The notes beneath the pieces were generated by a model that had not been told where the DNA came from, did not search any database, and saw only the letters and a program-made list of their open reading frames with translations. Position numbers and translations under genes: made by a program. DNA of 64,000 bases, taken from positions 1 to 64,000 of the forward strand of contig NZ_JAPZVN010000013.1 of assembly GCF_027533845.1 (NCBI RefSeq), written 5' to 3'. Every line of letters starts with the position of its first letter. The stretch's first letter is position 1. Positions 33,895-41,966 of the stretch are shown here, piece by piece. Origin of the DNA: Streptomyces sp. RPT161 (lineage in GTDB: Bacteria > Actinomycetota > Actinomycetes > Streptomycetales > Streptomycetaceae).

Positions 33895-34830
33895 ATGGGC
33901 GGCGGTATTCAGCCGGTCTTTGACCGGGCGGGTTGCGAAGGCGCTGTGCTGGTCCAGTCGCTGGACGGCGGAGGGGAGTTCGGACTGCGCGCCGATGACC
34001 TCGTGGTGCCGGCCTCGGTCATCAAGGTGCTGGTCGCATTGGAGGCGGAGACCTGGTTCGCCGATGGTCGCCTGGACCCCTGTGAGCGCGTGGTCCTGCA
34101 GGCCGCTGACCGGACTCCAGGCCCGGTCGGGATATCCCTGTTCGAGGATGACGCCGTGCTCTCCTGGCGTGACATGGTCGTCCTGATGCTGACCATCAGC
34201 GACAATCCCAGCACTGACGCGCTCATGGGACGGCTTGGTATCGACACCCTGAATGCGACGGCCGCACGTCTCGGGTTGAGCGACACGGTGGTCAAGTTTG
34301 ACCTGATGACGATGCTGAACTCCATCGGCGAGGACCTCGGCCACGCCGACTGGAAGGACCTGGTCTCCTGGTCGGCCAATGCGCCGGCAGACGAGTCGGC
34401 GCGAGCCGATGAGACCTTGCTGACCGCTCGCGCGCTGGATCCGAGGAAAGGCAGCCGTACCTCTGCGCACGACATGGTCACATTGCTTCGGCTGATCTGG
34501 AACGGGCAGGCAGGGCCGCCCAACGCGTGCGCACGCGTACGGGCCATCATGGCGCGGCAGTTGACCAGGCACCGGATCGCGAGCGCGTTCCGGCCGCCCG
34601 TGCGGGTGGCGGCCAAGAGCGGCAGCCTCGTCGGCGTTGTGCGCAACGAGATCGGTGTCATCTCCTACCCGGACGGCCGCCGGTACGCCGCAGCCGTCTT
34701 CACACGGTCCCGGCCTGGATCGGACGACGCGGCGATCAACGCCGCCATCGGAACCGCGACCGCGCACGCCCTCGCTTCGTTGGACTGCACAGCCGCTGTG
34801 ACGCGTCGGGATCCATTCGCTGGCCTTTGA
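33895..34830 (+). CDS. class A beta-lactamase-like serine hydrolase
   Basis: 311 residues from the ATG at 33895; an in-frame start at 33838 adds 19 unlikely residues. Penicillin-recognising motifs: SVIK with Ser41, ISDNPST (Ser102-Asp-Asn) and AAKSG (Lys241-Ser-Gly). The omega-loop ExxLN that supplies the deacylating Glu of class A enzymes is not seen; the region reads ADETLLTARALDP. There is no signal peptide, so it would stay inside the cell unless exported otherwise. It may be an esterase or peptidase rather than a resistance enzyme. Confidence 0.8.
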   Translation: MGGGIQPVFDRAGCEGAVLVQSLDGGGEFGLRADDLVVPASVIKVLVALEAETWFADGRLDPCERVVLQAADRTPGPVGISLFEDDAVLSWRDMVVLMLTISDNPSTDALMGRLGIDTLNATAARLGLSDTVVKFDLMTMLNSIGEDLGHADWKDLVSWSANAPADESARADETLLTARALDPRKGSRTSAHDMVTLLRLIWNGQAGPPNACARVRAIMARQLTRHRIASAFRPPVRVAAKSGSLVGVVRNEIGVISYPDGRRYAAAVFTRSRPGSDDAAINAAIGTATAHALASLDCTAAVTRRDPFAGL

Positions 34831-34880
34831 GGCGGCAGCCCCACAAGCGAGCGTCGCTGCGACGCTGTTGGCTGCGGCGC

Positions 34881-34903
34881 CGCCGTCTTCTGGAAAGACG
34901 GCG
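34881..34903 (+). terminator. hairpin downstream of serine hydrolase
   Basis: CGCCGTCTT (34881-34889) and AAGACGGCG (34895-34903) form a perfect 9-bp stem with a 5-base loop, 51 bases after the stop. Confidence 0.7.
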
Positions 34904-35001
34904 CCGCTCGAAGCGAGGCATGGTCAGAAGTCGACGAACTCGTTGTCGTCGCTGCGGGCCACCGACTCCTGGGCGAACCGCTTGTCGTACGAGGCGCGGC
35001 C

Positions 35002-35184
35002 CTGGGCTGCCGTATCGAAGCGCACTTCGCCGCCCTGCGTGCGCTACGTCGCGCCGGGCGGCCCCCACCACGCCAGCCGCAAGGAGCAGGGCAGCATGCT
35101 CCGCCGCTGCATCAGTGGCGGAGCACGCACGCCGTCGGCGAACGCCTACGAGGTAGTCGGCAGGGCGGATTGCCCGATGCCGAG
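35002..35184 (+). mobile_element. IS630-family transposase C-terminal remnant
   Basis: Three frames together read RIEAHFAALR (35011-35040), then RYVAPGGPHHASRKEQGSMLRRCI (35042-35113), then WRSTHAVGERLRGS (from 35116). This is the IEAxFxALRYF...SHxEQxxMIRRYIxWRNxHAxDxRLR tail of IS630-type transposases. The first shift is a 4-base duplication (TGCG TGCG near 35036-35043), the second a one-base loss. The DDE residues before Glu are gone and no inverted repeats were found. It abuts the helicase 3' end. Confidence 0.65.
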
Positions 35185-36891
35185 CTAGTTGGCGGTGCGG
35201 CGGCCGCCTCGGCCGCCGGAGCCGCGGTCGCCGGTGTCACCCTTGGCTCCTCCGGCCGCCGCCCGTCGGCCGGATCCGCGGACAACCTTGCCGGAGGCAG
35301 TGCCGGCCGCTCCCCGGCGGTCGGCACTGCGGCCTCCCGCGCGGGCGGCACCACCCTTGGGCCCGTCGGATCCCGCCCGGCGGCCAGAGCCGCGACCGCC
35401 GGCTGCGGACGTGCCGCCGGCTGCTGCCGCACCGGGCGCGGCCCGGCGATCCGAGCGCCGGGCCACCGTCCCGGTGGCAGCGTCCGTTGCCGCTCCGGCC
35501 CCGCCGCCGTTTCGGCGTCGGCGGCCGGACCGCCTGCCGGGCTCGGTGCCGGTCTTGCGGCTGGGACGGGACGCCGTCGGAGTCGCGGGCTGGGGGACCT
35601 CGATGGTGACGGCCACGCCGGAAGGCTCGCGGGCGCCGGTGAGGGTGGCCAGTTCCGCGTCGCTCGACTTGATGCGGGCTGTCCGGGGACGGATGCCCGC
35701 GTCCGACATGAGCTGGGTGACGGCTCGTTTCTGGTCCGGCAGGACCAGTGTGACCACGCTGCCGGAGCCGCCCGCGCGGGCGGTGCGGCCGCCCCGGTGG
35801 AGGTAGTCCTTGTGGTCGGCGGGGGGATCGACATTGACGACGAGGTCGAGGTTGTCGATGTGTATACCCCGGGCCGCGACGTTCGTCGCGACCAGCGCGG
35901 TGACCTGCCCGTTCTTGAACTGTTCCAGGGTGCGGTTCCGCTGCGGCTGGGACCGTCCTCCGTGCAGTGCCGCCGCGCGGACACCGACGGCCAGGAGCCG
36001 CTTGGTGAGCCGGTCAGCGGACCTCTTGGTGTCGAGGAAGAGGATGACCCTGCCGTCACGAGCCGCGATGCGCGTGGTGACTGCCTTCTTGTCGGTCTCG
36101 TCCTGGACGTGGAGCACGTGGTGCTCCATGGTGGTCACCGCTCCCGCGGACGGGTCCACGGAGTGCACCACGGGGTCGGTCAGGAACCGCTGCACCAGGC
36201 GGTCGATGTTGCGGTCGAGGGTGGCGGAGAAGAGCATGCGCTGTCCGTCGGGCCGCACTTGCTGGATCAACTTGGTGATCTGCGGCAGGAAGCCCATGTC
36301 GGTCATCTGGTCGGCTTCGTCCAGCACCGTGATGCGTACGCTGTCGAGCACGCAGTCCCCGCGCTCCACGAGGTCGTTGAGCCTGCCGGGACTCGCCACG
36401 ACCACCTCGGCGCCGCGCCGGAGCGCACTGGCCTGCTTGGTGATGGACAGCCCGCCGACCACGGTGGCCAGCCGGAGGTTCACCGCCGTCGCGTAGGGGG
36501 TCAGCGCGTCCGTCACCTGCTGGGCGAGTTCACGGGTGGGCACCAGCACGAGGGCGAGGGGCGCCTTGGGCTCCGCGCGCAGTCCGGCGGTGCGGGCCAG
36601 GAGCGCCAGCCCGAACGCGAGGGTCTTGCCGGAGCCGGTGCGCCCCCGTCCCAGGAGGTCACGGCCGGCGAGCGAGTTGGGCAGCGTGGCGGCCTGGATG
36701 GGGAAGGGGGTGGTCACGCCTTGTGCGGTGAGGGTCTTCAGCAGCCCCGCGGGCATGTCAAGACCGGCGAAGTCCTCGACGGCGGGAAGTGTGGGTGTCG
36801 TGCTTTCCGGCAGCCGGAACTCCCTCGGCGACGACGCGGACGGCGGGGGCGACGAGGCGCGCCGGTTCGGCTTCTGGGGCCTGCGGGACAT
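35185..36891 (-). CDS. DEAD-box RNA helicase (RhlE/CshA-like)
   Basis: 568 residues from the ATG at 36891 (MSRRPQKPNRR). Core motifs: Q-motif FPIQAATL, Walker A GRTGSGKT (about 83-90), PTRELAQQV, VLDEADQM, FSATL, ARGIHIDNL and HRGGRTARAG. Residues from about 430 to the end form a Gly/Arg/Ala-rich low-complexity tail suited to RNA binding. It lies 86 bases downstream of a cold-shock gene on the same strand with a hairpin between, so it is probably co-transcribed at low level and cold- or stress-linked. The upstream 16-codon extension crosses the hairpin and is rejected. Confidence 0.93.
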   Translation of the reverse strand: MSRRPQKPNRRASSPPPSASSPREFRLPESTTPTLPAVEDFAGLDMPAGLLKTLTAQGVTTPFPIQAATLPNSLAGRDLLGRGRTGSGKTLAFGLALLARTAGLRAEPKAPLALVLVPTRELAQQVTDALTPYATAVNLRLATVVGGLSITKQASALRRGAEVVVASPGRLNDLVERGDCVLDSVRITVLDEADQMTDMGFLPQITKLIQQVRPDGQRMLFSATLDRNIDRLVQRFLTDPVVHSVDPSAGAVTTMEHHVLHVQDETDKKAVTTRIAARDGRVILFLDTKRSADRLTKRLLAVGVRAAALHGGRSQPQRNRTLEQFKNGQVTALVATNVAARGIHIDNLDLVVNVDPPADHKDYLHRGGRTARAGGSGSVVTLVLPDQKRAVTQLMSDAGIRPRTARIKSSDAELATLTGAREPSGVAVTIEVPQPATPTASRPSRKTGTEPGRRSGRRRRNGGGAGAATDAATGTVARRSDRRAAPGAAAAGGTSAAGGRGSGRRAGSDGPKGGAARAGGRSADRRGAAGTASGKVVRGSGRRAAAGGAKGDTGDRGSGGRGGRRTAN

Positions 36892-36923
36892 GCAGTTATT
36901 TGCCTTCCTGGAAACAGCACAAA

Positions 36924-36955
36924 CCGGGGTCCGCACCATGCGGTGCGGACCCCGG
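36924..36955 (-). terminator. intercistronic terminator/attenuator between csp and helicase
   Basis: A 13-bp perfect stem (CCGGGGTCCGCAC with its complement, 36924-36936 and 36943-36955) closes a 6-base loop, 22 bases after the cold-shock stop. It could limit read-through into the helicase. Confidence 0.8.
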
Positions 36956-36977
36956 CGAGCGGATACGCGTCCGGCGA

Positions 36978-37181
36978 TCAGGCGGGGACGATGTTCTCCG
37001 CCTGCGGGCCCTTCTGGCCCTGCGCGACGTCGAAGGAGACCCGCTGGCCCTCGTGGAGCTCACGGAAGCCCTGAGTCGCGATGTTCGAGTAGTGGGCGAA
37101 GACGTCGGGGCCGCCGCCGTCCTGCTGGATGAAGCCGAAACCCTTTTCGGCGTTGAACCACTTCACGGTTCCCTGTGCCAT
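36978..37181 (-). CDS. cold-shock domain protein (CspA family)
   Basis: 67 residues: [34 protein letters not shown]. Both RNA-binding motifs RNP1 (KGFGFI) and RNP2 (DVFAHY, a variant of VFVHF) are present. AGGAGAAGG precedes the ATG at 37181. It binds single-stranded RNA/DNA and melts structure. The leader has a hairpin (37236-37269), as is common for regulated csp messages, and a strong hairpin follows the gene. Confidence 0.97.
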   Translation of the reverse strand: MAQGTVKWFNAEKGFGFIQQDGGGPDVFAHYSNIATQGFRELHEGQRVSFDVAQGQKGPQAENIVPA

Positions 37182-37235
37182 GACCTTCTCCTTCTGTAGG
37201 CAGAGGCCCCATCCGGAGACGCCGGAAACAAATAA

Positions 37236-37269
37236 TGCGCCTGAAGGAGAAACATTCCCGTCAGGCGCA
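37236..37269 (-). promoter_or_regulatory. 5' leader hairpin of the cold-shock gene
   Basis: TGCGCCTGA (37236-37244) pairs with TCAGGCGCA (37261-37269), a perfect 9-bp stem around a 16-base loop containing an anti-SD-like stretch (TCTCCTT on the minus strand). It begins 55 bases upstream of the csp start. Role as an RNA thermosensor is speculative. Confidence 0.45.
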
Positions 37270-37516
37270 CATGCGTTCATGGGTACCACAACTGCAACGC
37301 CGTAACGGTAGCACAGCTGGGCGGCCCTTGGAGGATCATCGAGGAGTCCGCCCGAACCGGCCGCCGACGGGTCCAGCGGGTGGCCGAGGGCGATCGATGC
37401 ACCGCCTGGCCGCCAGGTCACCACCGGCCCAGCGCCATCGGCCGTAGGCCGGGGGCGGACCGACTGGAGAAGCGGCCCACCGCCGAGCGGCCCGGACCGC
37501 AGCGTCGTGTCGTTGT
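37270..37516. other. intergenic region upstream of csp
   Basis: Contains the csp promoter and the 3' flank of the SnoaL-like gene. No ORF recognised. Confidence 0.4.
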
Positions 37517-37903
37517 TCAGTGCTCCAGCGCTCGGGCGATGGGCAAGGTGTCGGACGTCTGGCGCAGCTGTGTGATCTTTCCTTCGCGCAGGGTGAAGAA
37601 GTGGGCGAACCGGGAGACGACGCCGTTGCCCTTGACGGTGGTGCCGATGTAGCGGCCGAGCACGATGACATGGCCGCCGTCCTCGTAGAACTCGTCGCCC
37701 ACGCAGCGGAACTCCTGGAAGGCGCCGAGGAAGGGAAAGAAACCGTTGACGATGCGCTCCAGGCCGTCGTAGACGCCCCCGTTGGGGAAGCCCTCGGCAA
37801 CGTCCCACCGGGCGTCCTCGGCCACCACCGACCTGATGACCTCAAGGTCGCCCTTGGCGTCGTAGAAGCGGCGAACGACGTTGATCTGCGGGGAGTCGGA
37901 CAC
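37517..37903 (-). CDS. nuclear transport factor 2 / SnoaL-like protein
   Basis: 128 residues from the GTG at 37903 ([56 protein letters not shown]); a GTG at 37960 would add 19 residues with little family resemblance. The NTF2-like cone fold is indicated by the RRFYDAK helix, the WDVAEGFP strand and [28 protein letters not shown]. Members act as polyketide cyclases, isomerases or small-ligand binders. No partner gene is adjacent. Confidence 0.85.
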   Translation of the reverse strand: MSDSPQINVVRRFYDAKGDLEVIRSVVAEDARWDVAEGFPNGGVYDGLERIVNGFFPFLGAFQEFRCVGDEFYEDGGHVIVLGRYIGTTVKGNGVVSRFAHFFTLREGKITQLRQTSDTLPIARALEH

Positions 37904-38094
37904 GGTGGGGAGTTCCCTTCTGATGCTGAGCGGCTTCAACTGGCTTGCGGGGGCGTTCACATCAGGCTCGTCGAAGACTGCTCGACAGTTGGGCTCCCGC
38001 GCAGCGGCACTTTCGGCCAGTACCTGGCCGGTTCATGGTTCGCGAAGGCAGCGCCGCCGCGGTGGCGGGTGTGCACGAGCCCCGTGAGGCCTCT

Positions 38095-39258
38095 TCAGGG
38101 CCGGTGTCGGAACCCGTCGGCGTGGATGGTCTTTCCAGGGTGATGGCCGGGGTGAGCGGTGGGGGTCCGATGGAGGGCGATGAGCGCGGCGTCGTCTCCG
38201 AGGCGTCCGCCGACATGGGCGAGGAGGTCGCGCCGGAGGTGGCTGAGGAGCGTTTCGGGGCTGTGCTCGGTCCAGCGGGCGGCCCGTTCCACGATCGGGT
38301 AGAAGGCACCGTCGGCATCGCGGGCTTCGGTGACGCCGTCGGTGTAGAGCAGGAGGGTGTCACCGGGCTGGAAGGTGAACACGTCGAGTGTGTAGCCGGC
38401 TGGGCCGGCCAGGCCGACGCCCAGTGGGGGTGCGGGATGCAGACTGAGGGGGGCGGCGGACCCTCCGGGGGTGAGCAGCAGCGGTGGAGGATGTCCGCAG
38501 CTGGTCATGCGGGTGATGTGGTCGCTGTCGGGGATCTCCATCAGCAAGGTGGTGGCGAAGCGTTCTCCGACCTCTTCCGTGGGCTCGAAGTCGGTGAGGT
38601 AGCGCGTCACACTCCGTTCCAGGGCTGCGGCCAGCGCGGGGAGGGTGGTGTGCTGGTGGGCGGCCTCGCGGAAGGCACCGAGTAGGAGCGCGGCCTCGCC
38701 GATGGCGGACAGGCCCTTTCCTCGCACGTCGCCGATCATGACGCGGACGCCGGTGTCGGTGCGGGTGGCCGCGTACAGGTCCCCGCCGATCCGGGCCTCC
38801 TCCTCGGCGGCCAGGTACAGACAGGCGACCCGCAGCGGCCCGATGTGCTCCGGCAGCGGCCAGAGCAGGACGTGCTGTGCGGCCTCGGCCACCGAGCGCA
38901 CTTGCGCCAGTTCCTGGCCCTGCCGCTCACGCACCACACAGATGGACACGACCAGTGCTGAGAGCACCGCGAGGGTGATCATCTGGACTATGTGGTTGGT
39001 GGTGGTGAGCCCCCCGTGGAGCACGGCGATGACCACCTGGGCCGCCAGGGCCAGCACGCCGACGGAACCCGTCGTGCGAGGTCCGGCGAAGAAGGCGGTG
39101 ACCGCCGGAGCGATGACCAGCGCCGGGCCCAGGTGGACGCCCGTCGGAGAGCGGATGTCCACGACCGTGATCAGCACGACGAGGACGACCGGGAGCGCCA
39201 GCCATGCACGGCTTGTCTGCCATGGCTGTCCCAGACCAGCAGGGCGTTGCCGGGTCAC
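38095..39258 (-). CDS. membrane SpoIIE-type PP2C serine phosphatase
   Basis: 387 residues from the GTG at 39258; a TTG at 39312 is possible. The N-terminus has three or four hydrophobic segments (about 15-105: LPVVLVVLITVVDI, LVIAPAVTAFF, VGVLALAAQVVIAVL, MITLAVLSALVVSICVV). The cytosolic phosphatase domain has GGDLYAA, MIGDVRGKGLSA, CGHPPPLLL, LLLYTDGVTEARD and DDAALIALH. These are the metal-binding motifs of anti-anti-sigma phosphatases that feed partner-switching stress regulation. No sensor domain or anti-sigma gene is next to it. Confidence 0.92.
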   Translation of the reverse strand: MTRQRPAGLGQPWQTSRAWLALPVVLVVLITVVDIRSPTGVHLGPALVIAPAVTAFFAGPRTTGSVGVLALAAQVVIAVLHGGLTTTNHIVQMITLAVLSALVVSICVVRERQGQELAQVRSVAEAAQHVLLWPLPEHIGPLRVACLYLAAEEEARIGGDLYAATRTDTGVRVMIGDVRGKGLSAIGEAALLLGAFREAAHQHTTLPALAAALERSVTRYLTDFEPTEEVGERFATTLLMEIPDSDHITRMTSCGHPPPLLLTPGGSAAPLSLHPAPPLGVGLAGPAGYTLDVFTFQPGDTLLLYTDGVTEARDADGAFYPIVERAARWTEHSPETLLSHLRRDLLAHVGGRLGDDAALIALHRTPTAHPGHHPGKTIHADGFRHRP

Positions 39259-39863
39259 TTCTCCACCTTGCCCTGCCTTCGGGGAGCTGACCAGCGGTGA
39301 CGGCGGCCGCAAGGGTGGGCGGGGCGGTCGTCAGCGGGTTGGTGCCGCGTCCCGCGTGCAGCGGACCCGGCCTCGCGGCGCGGCCAGGGCGGCGTGGGTG
39401 CCGTCCCGGCCAGCCCTCGCCGTCGGTCGAAGAAAGCGGGCGCGAGTGGCGCGCAGGCTTCGCGGGTCCGCCCTTTGTGCAACCTTTACTTCACGCGGCG
39501 GCGCGGCGACACGTGACATGTGAAATTGTACCGCTGTCATGCTCTGGTCATGCGCGCGTCGCGTGCCCGCCCCTTTCGGGAGCACCCATCGTGAGTAGAG
39601 CTCAGCGAACCGGCTACGTCCGTAGCGCGACTGGCATCCCGGCTTCACCACCGTAACCGTGCCCGGGAAGCCCGCTGTTGGGCCATCGCCCTGGCCGTCA
39701 TGCAATTGAGCTTCGCCCACGACGTTCTGGCGCCTTCCGCGCGTCGACGCATCCATGCGGACCGGTACCGCCACCCCACGCCTGACTCGCACACGGGGCG
39801 TGGCGGCCACCGGGCCAACTTGTCACGTTGCCCCTCCTTCTGCCCGCTACGAAGGGAACCCCC
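39259..39863. other. 605-base intergenic region with divergent promoters
   Basis: It lies between the phosphatase (minus) and the secreted HEYAE protein (plus). The stretch 39512-39545 (ACACGTGACATGTGAAATTG...CTGTCATG) is AT-richer and may hold a promoter. No gene recognised. Confidence 0.45.
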
Positions 39864-41792
39864 ATGGCAGCACCGCCTGCCCGCCCGCGCGGCCTTCGCG
39901 CGCTCGGGAAGCTGACCGCACCGCTCATCACCTTCGCCCTGGCGCTGGCCGGAACCACCGTTGCCGCCGGCACGGGCCATGCGGCAGACCAGCATCCGGC
40001 CGCAGCCGGCTGGGTGCGGACCCACGGCAGTTGGGTGCAGGTCCAACCCGGCCATCCGCATGCGGCCGCCGACGCCCTGACCACGATGACCGCGAGATCC
40101 ACGGCAACCGTCAGCCAGCACCCGGCCCACCCCATGGGTCTGGTCAACAACGACCAACCGGACCTCACTTACCGCGGCGGCCAGGACTCGGTGGGCGTCA
40201 CGTCGGGATCCCCGAAGGTCTACATCATCTACTGGGGCTCCCAGTGGGGCACCGCGGGCAAGGACTCCGCCGGATACACCACGCTCTCCAACGACCCGGA
40301 GAACGCGGCCCCTTACCAGCAGTCCTTCTTCAGGGGGCTCGGCACCAAGGGCGACGCCTGGAGCGGCGTGATGACCCAGTACTGCGAGAGCGTGTCAACC
40401 GGCTCCACGAAATGCGCCGCCAACTCCCCGCACGTCGGCATACCGCACGGTGACGCACTGGCGGGGGTCTGGGTGGACAACTCCACCGCCGCGCCGCAGG
40501 CAGCCACCGAACCGCAGATAGCCGCGGAGGCGGCTGCCGCCGCCAAGCACTTCGGCAACACCACACCGGCCAGCAACCGCAACGTCCAGTACGTGGTCAC
40601 CACCGCCCAGGGCATGGACCCCGACCACTGGCACGAACTCAACACATGGTGCGCCTGGCACACCTTCGAGCGGTCCAGCTACGGCACCGTGGCGTACACG
40701 CTCATGCCGTACCTCACCGACTACAAGTACTGCGGCACCAACTGGATCAACCCCGGGCCGCGCGGCCGACTCGACGGCTGGAGCATCCTGGGCGGCCACG
40801 AGTACGCCGAGACCATCACGGACCAGAACGCCATCGGCGGCTGGATCGACGCGGCGGGCCAGGAGGACGGCGACAAGTGCGCCTGGATCAACCAGGGAAC
40901 ACCGGGCGGACTGTTCAACCTGCAACTCACCACCGGTGCCTTCGCGGTGCAGACCACGTGGTCCAACGACCAGCACACTTGCTCGGGCTCCCATCCGGTG
41001 GTCGCCAACCATCCGTTGGTGGTGAGCACGTTGTGCGACCGAACGGAGCCGGTCAACCGACCGGTGTCGGTGCCGGTCATCGCCACGGACCGGCTGTCGA
41101 AGGCACTGCGCTACTCGGCAACCGGACTGCCCCGAGGCCTGTCGATCGACGCCCGCACCGGACTGATCCACGGCCGTAGCAACCAGCGCGGCACCCGAGC
41201 GGTCGCCGTGACGGTCCGGGACAAGGCCGGGAACCGGGCGGCGGCCCACTTCCGCCTCGGCATACTTCCCAGCGCCGAGTACGGTTGCCAGGGCATCGAG
41301 CAGATCGTCGACCCCGGTTTCGAGGTGGCCGCGGACGCCAAGGGCAACTACCCGGGCTGGTGGGCCCAGTCCGCTCCCGGGATCATCACCCAGTCCACCG
41401 CGCACGCCGCCCACTCCGGTAAGGGCTACGCCTGGCTTGGCCACTCCGCGACCCAGGACGACACGCTGTCGCAGTCCGTCGAGACGACCCCCGGCTACAC
41501 CAAGGCCAGTTTCTCCTTCTGGCTGCACGTGGACTCCACCAACACATCGGCGCAGTCCCAGGGCACCCTCACCCTCGAACTCGACGACCAGTACTCCGGC
41601 AAGCGCATCGCCGTGCTGCACACCTGGTCCAACCTCGACGCCACCTCCGGCTACGTGCCGGTCAGCGTCGATCTGACGCCTTATGTGGCGCCCGAGTTCG
41701 GGTCAACGGTGATCGTGAAGTTCACCTCGCACGAGACGGGGAACGCCGCCACGGCCTTCCTGCTGGACGACACATCGTTCCGGCTCGCGTGA
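39864..41792 (+). CDS. secreted multidomain protein with HEYAE motif and Ig-like domain
   Basis: 642 residues from the ATG at 39864, with GAAGGGA upstream. Signal peptide about 1-40 (R-rich start, LITFALALAGTTVAAG, cut near GHA-AD). The core (about 95-370) has VYIIYWGSQWG, eight or so cysteines, and GGHEYAETITDQNAIGGWIDAAGQEDGDKCAW with His312. The HExxE...GDxC pattern recalls the plant EXORDIUM/phosphate-induced family and unclassified metallopeptidases (from memory). A putative Ig domain (about 395-465) and a beta-rich C-terminal domain (about 475-642) follow. Actinobacterial homologues are annotated only by the Ig domain. Function unknown, perhaps wall-associated. Confidence 0.85.
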   Translation: MAAPPARPRGLRALGKLTAPLITFALALAGTTVAAGTGHAADQHPAAAGWVRTHGSWVQVQPGHPHAAADALTTMTARSTATVSQHPAHPMGLVNNDQPDLTYRGGQDSVGVTSGSPKVYIIYWGSQWGTAGKDSAGYTTLSNDPENAAPYQQSFFRGLGTKGDAWSGVMTQYCESVSTGSTKCAANSPHVGIPHGDALAGVWVDNSTAAPQAATEPQIAAEAAAAAKHFGNTTPASNRNVQYVVTTAQGMDPDHWHELNTWCAWHTFERSSYGTVAYTLMPYLTDYKYCGTNWINPGPRGRLDGWSILGGHEYAETITDQNAIGGWIDAAGQEDGDKCAWINQGTPGGLFNLQLTTGAFAVQTTWSNDQHTCSGSHPVVANHPLVVSTLCDRTEPVNRPVSVPVIATDRLSKALRYSATGLPRGLSIDARTGLIHGRSNQRGTRAVAVTVRDKAGNRAAAHFRLGILPSAEYGCQGIEQIVDPGFEVAADAKGNYPGWWAQSAPGIITQSTAHAAHSGKGYAWLGHSATQDDTLSQSVETTPGYTKASFSFWLHVDSTNTSAQSQGTLTLELDDQYSGKRIAVLHTWSNLDATSGYVPVSVDLTPYVAPEFGSTVIVKFTSHETGNAATAFLLDDTSFRLA

Positions 41793-41819
41793 CGCCCGGC
41801 CAGTTGCGCTGATCGGCGC

Positions 41820-41857
41820 GTCGGCAGCGTCGGCCATCTGAAACCGACGCTGCCGAC
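41820..41857 (+). terminator. strong hairpin after the secreted protein gene
   Basis: GTCGGCAGCGTCGG (41820-41833) pairs perfectly with 41844-41857: a 14-bp stem with a 10-base loop, 27 bases after the stop. Confidence 0.85.
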
Positions 41858-41935
41858 CGCTCCCCGGTGGGAGATCCCCAACTGCGCCCGCTCCGCTCGG
41901 CCTTGTAGTCGTTCGGACAGGCCTCTAGCGACGCT

Positions 41936-41958
41936 CAGTGAAATGTGAAATATTACTG
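41936..41958. promoter_or_regulatory. candidate GntR operator/promoter of the hydroxyproline operon
   Basis: CAGTGAAAT...ATATTACTG is a 7-of-9 inverted repeat in an AT-rich patch ending 8 bases before the first gene's ATG. It overlaps where the promoter of the catabolic operon should lie. Confidence 0.45.
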
Positions 41959-41966
41959 ACGTGTCC

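Noticed and set aside
34923..35035. Minus-strand peptide ending SVARSDDNEFVDF
   Set aside because: It looks protein-like but overlaps the IS630 remnant at one end and matches no family I know; too short to call.
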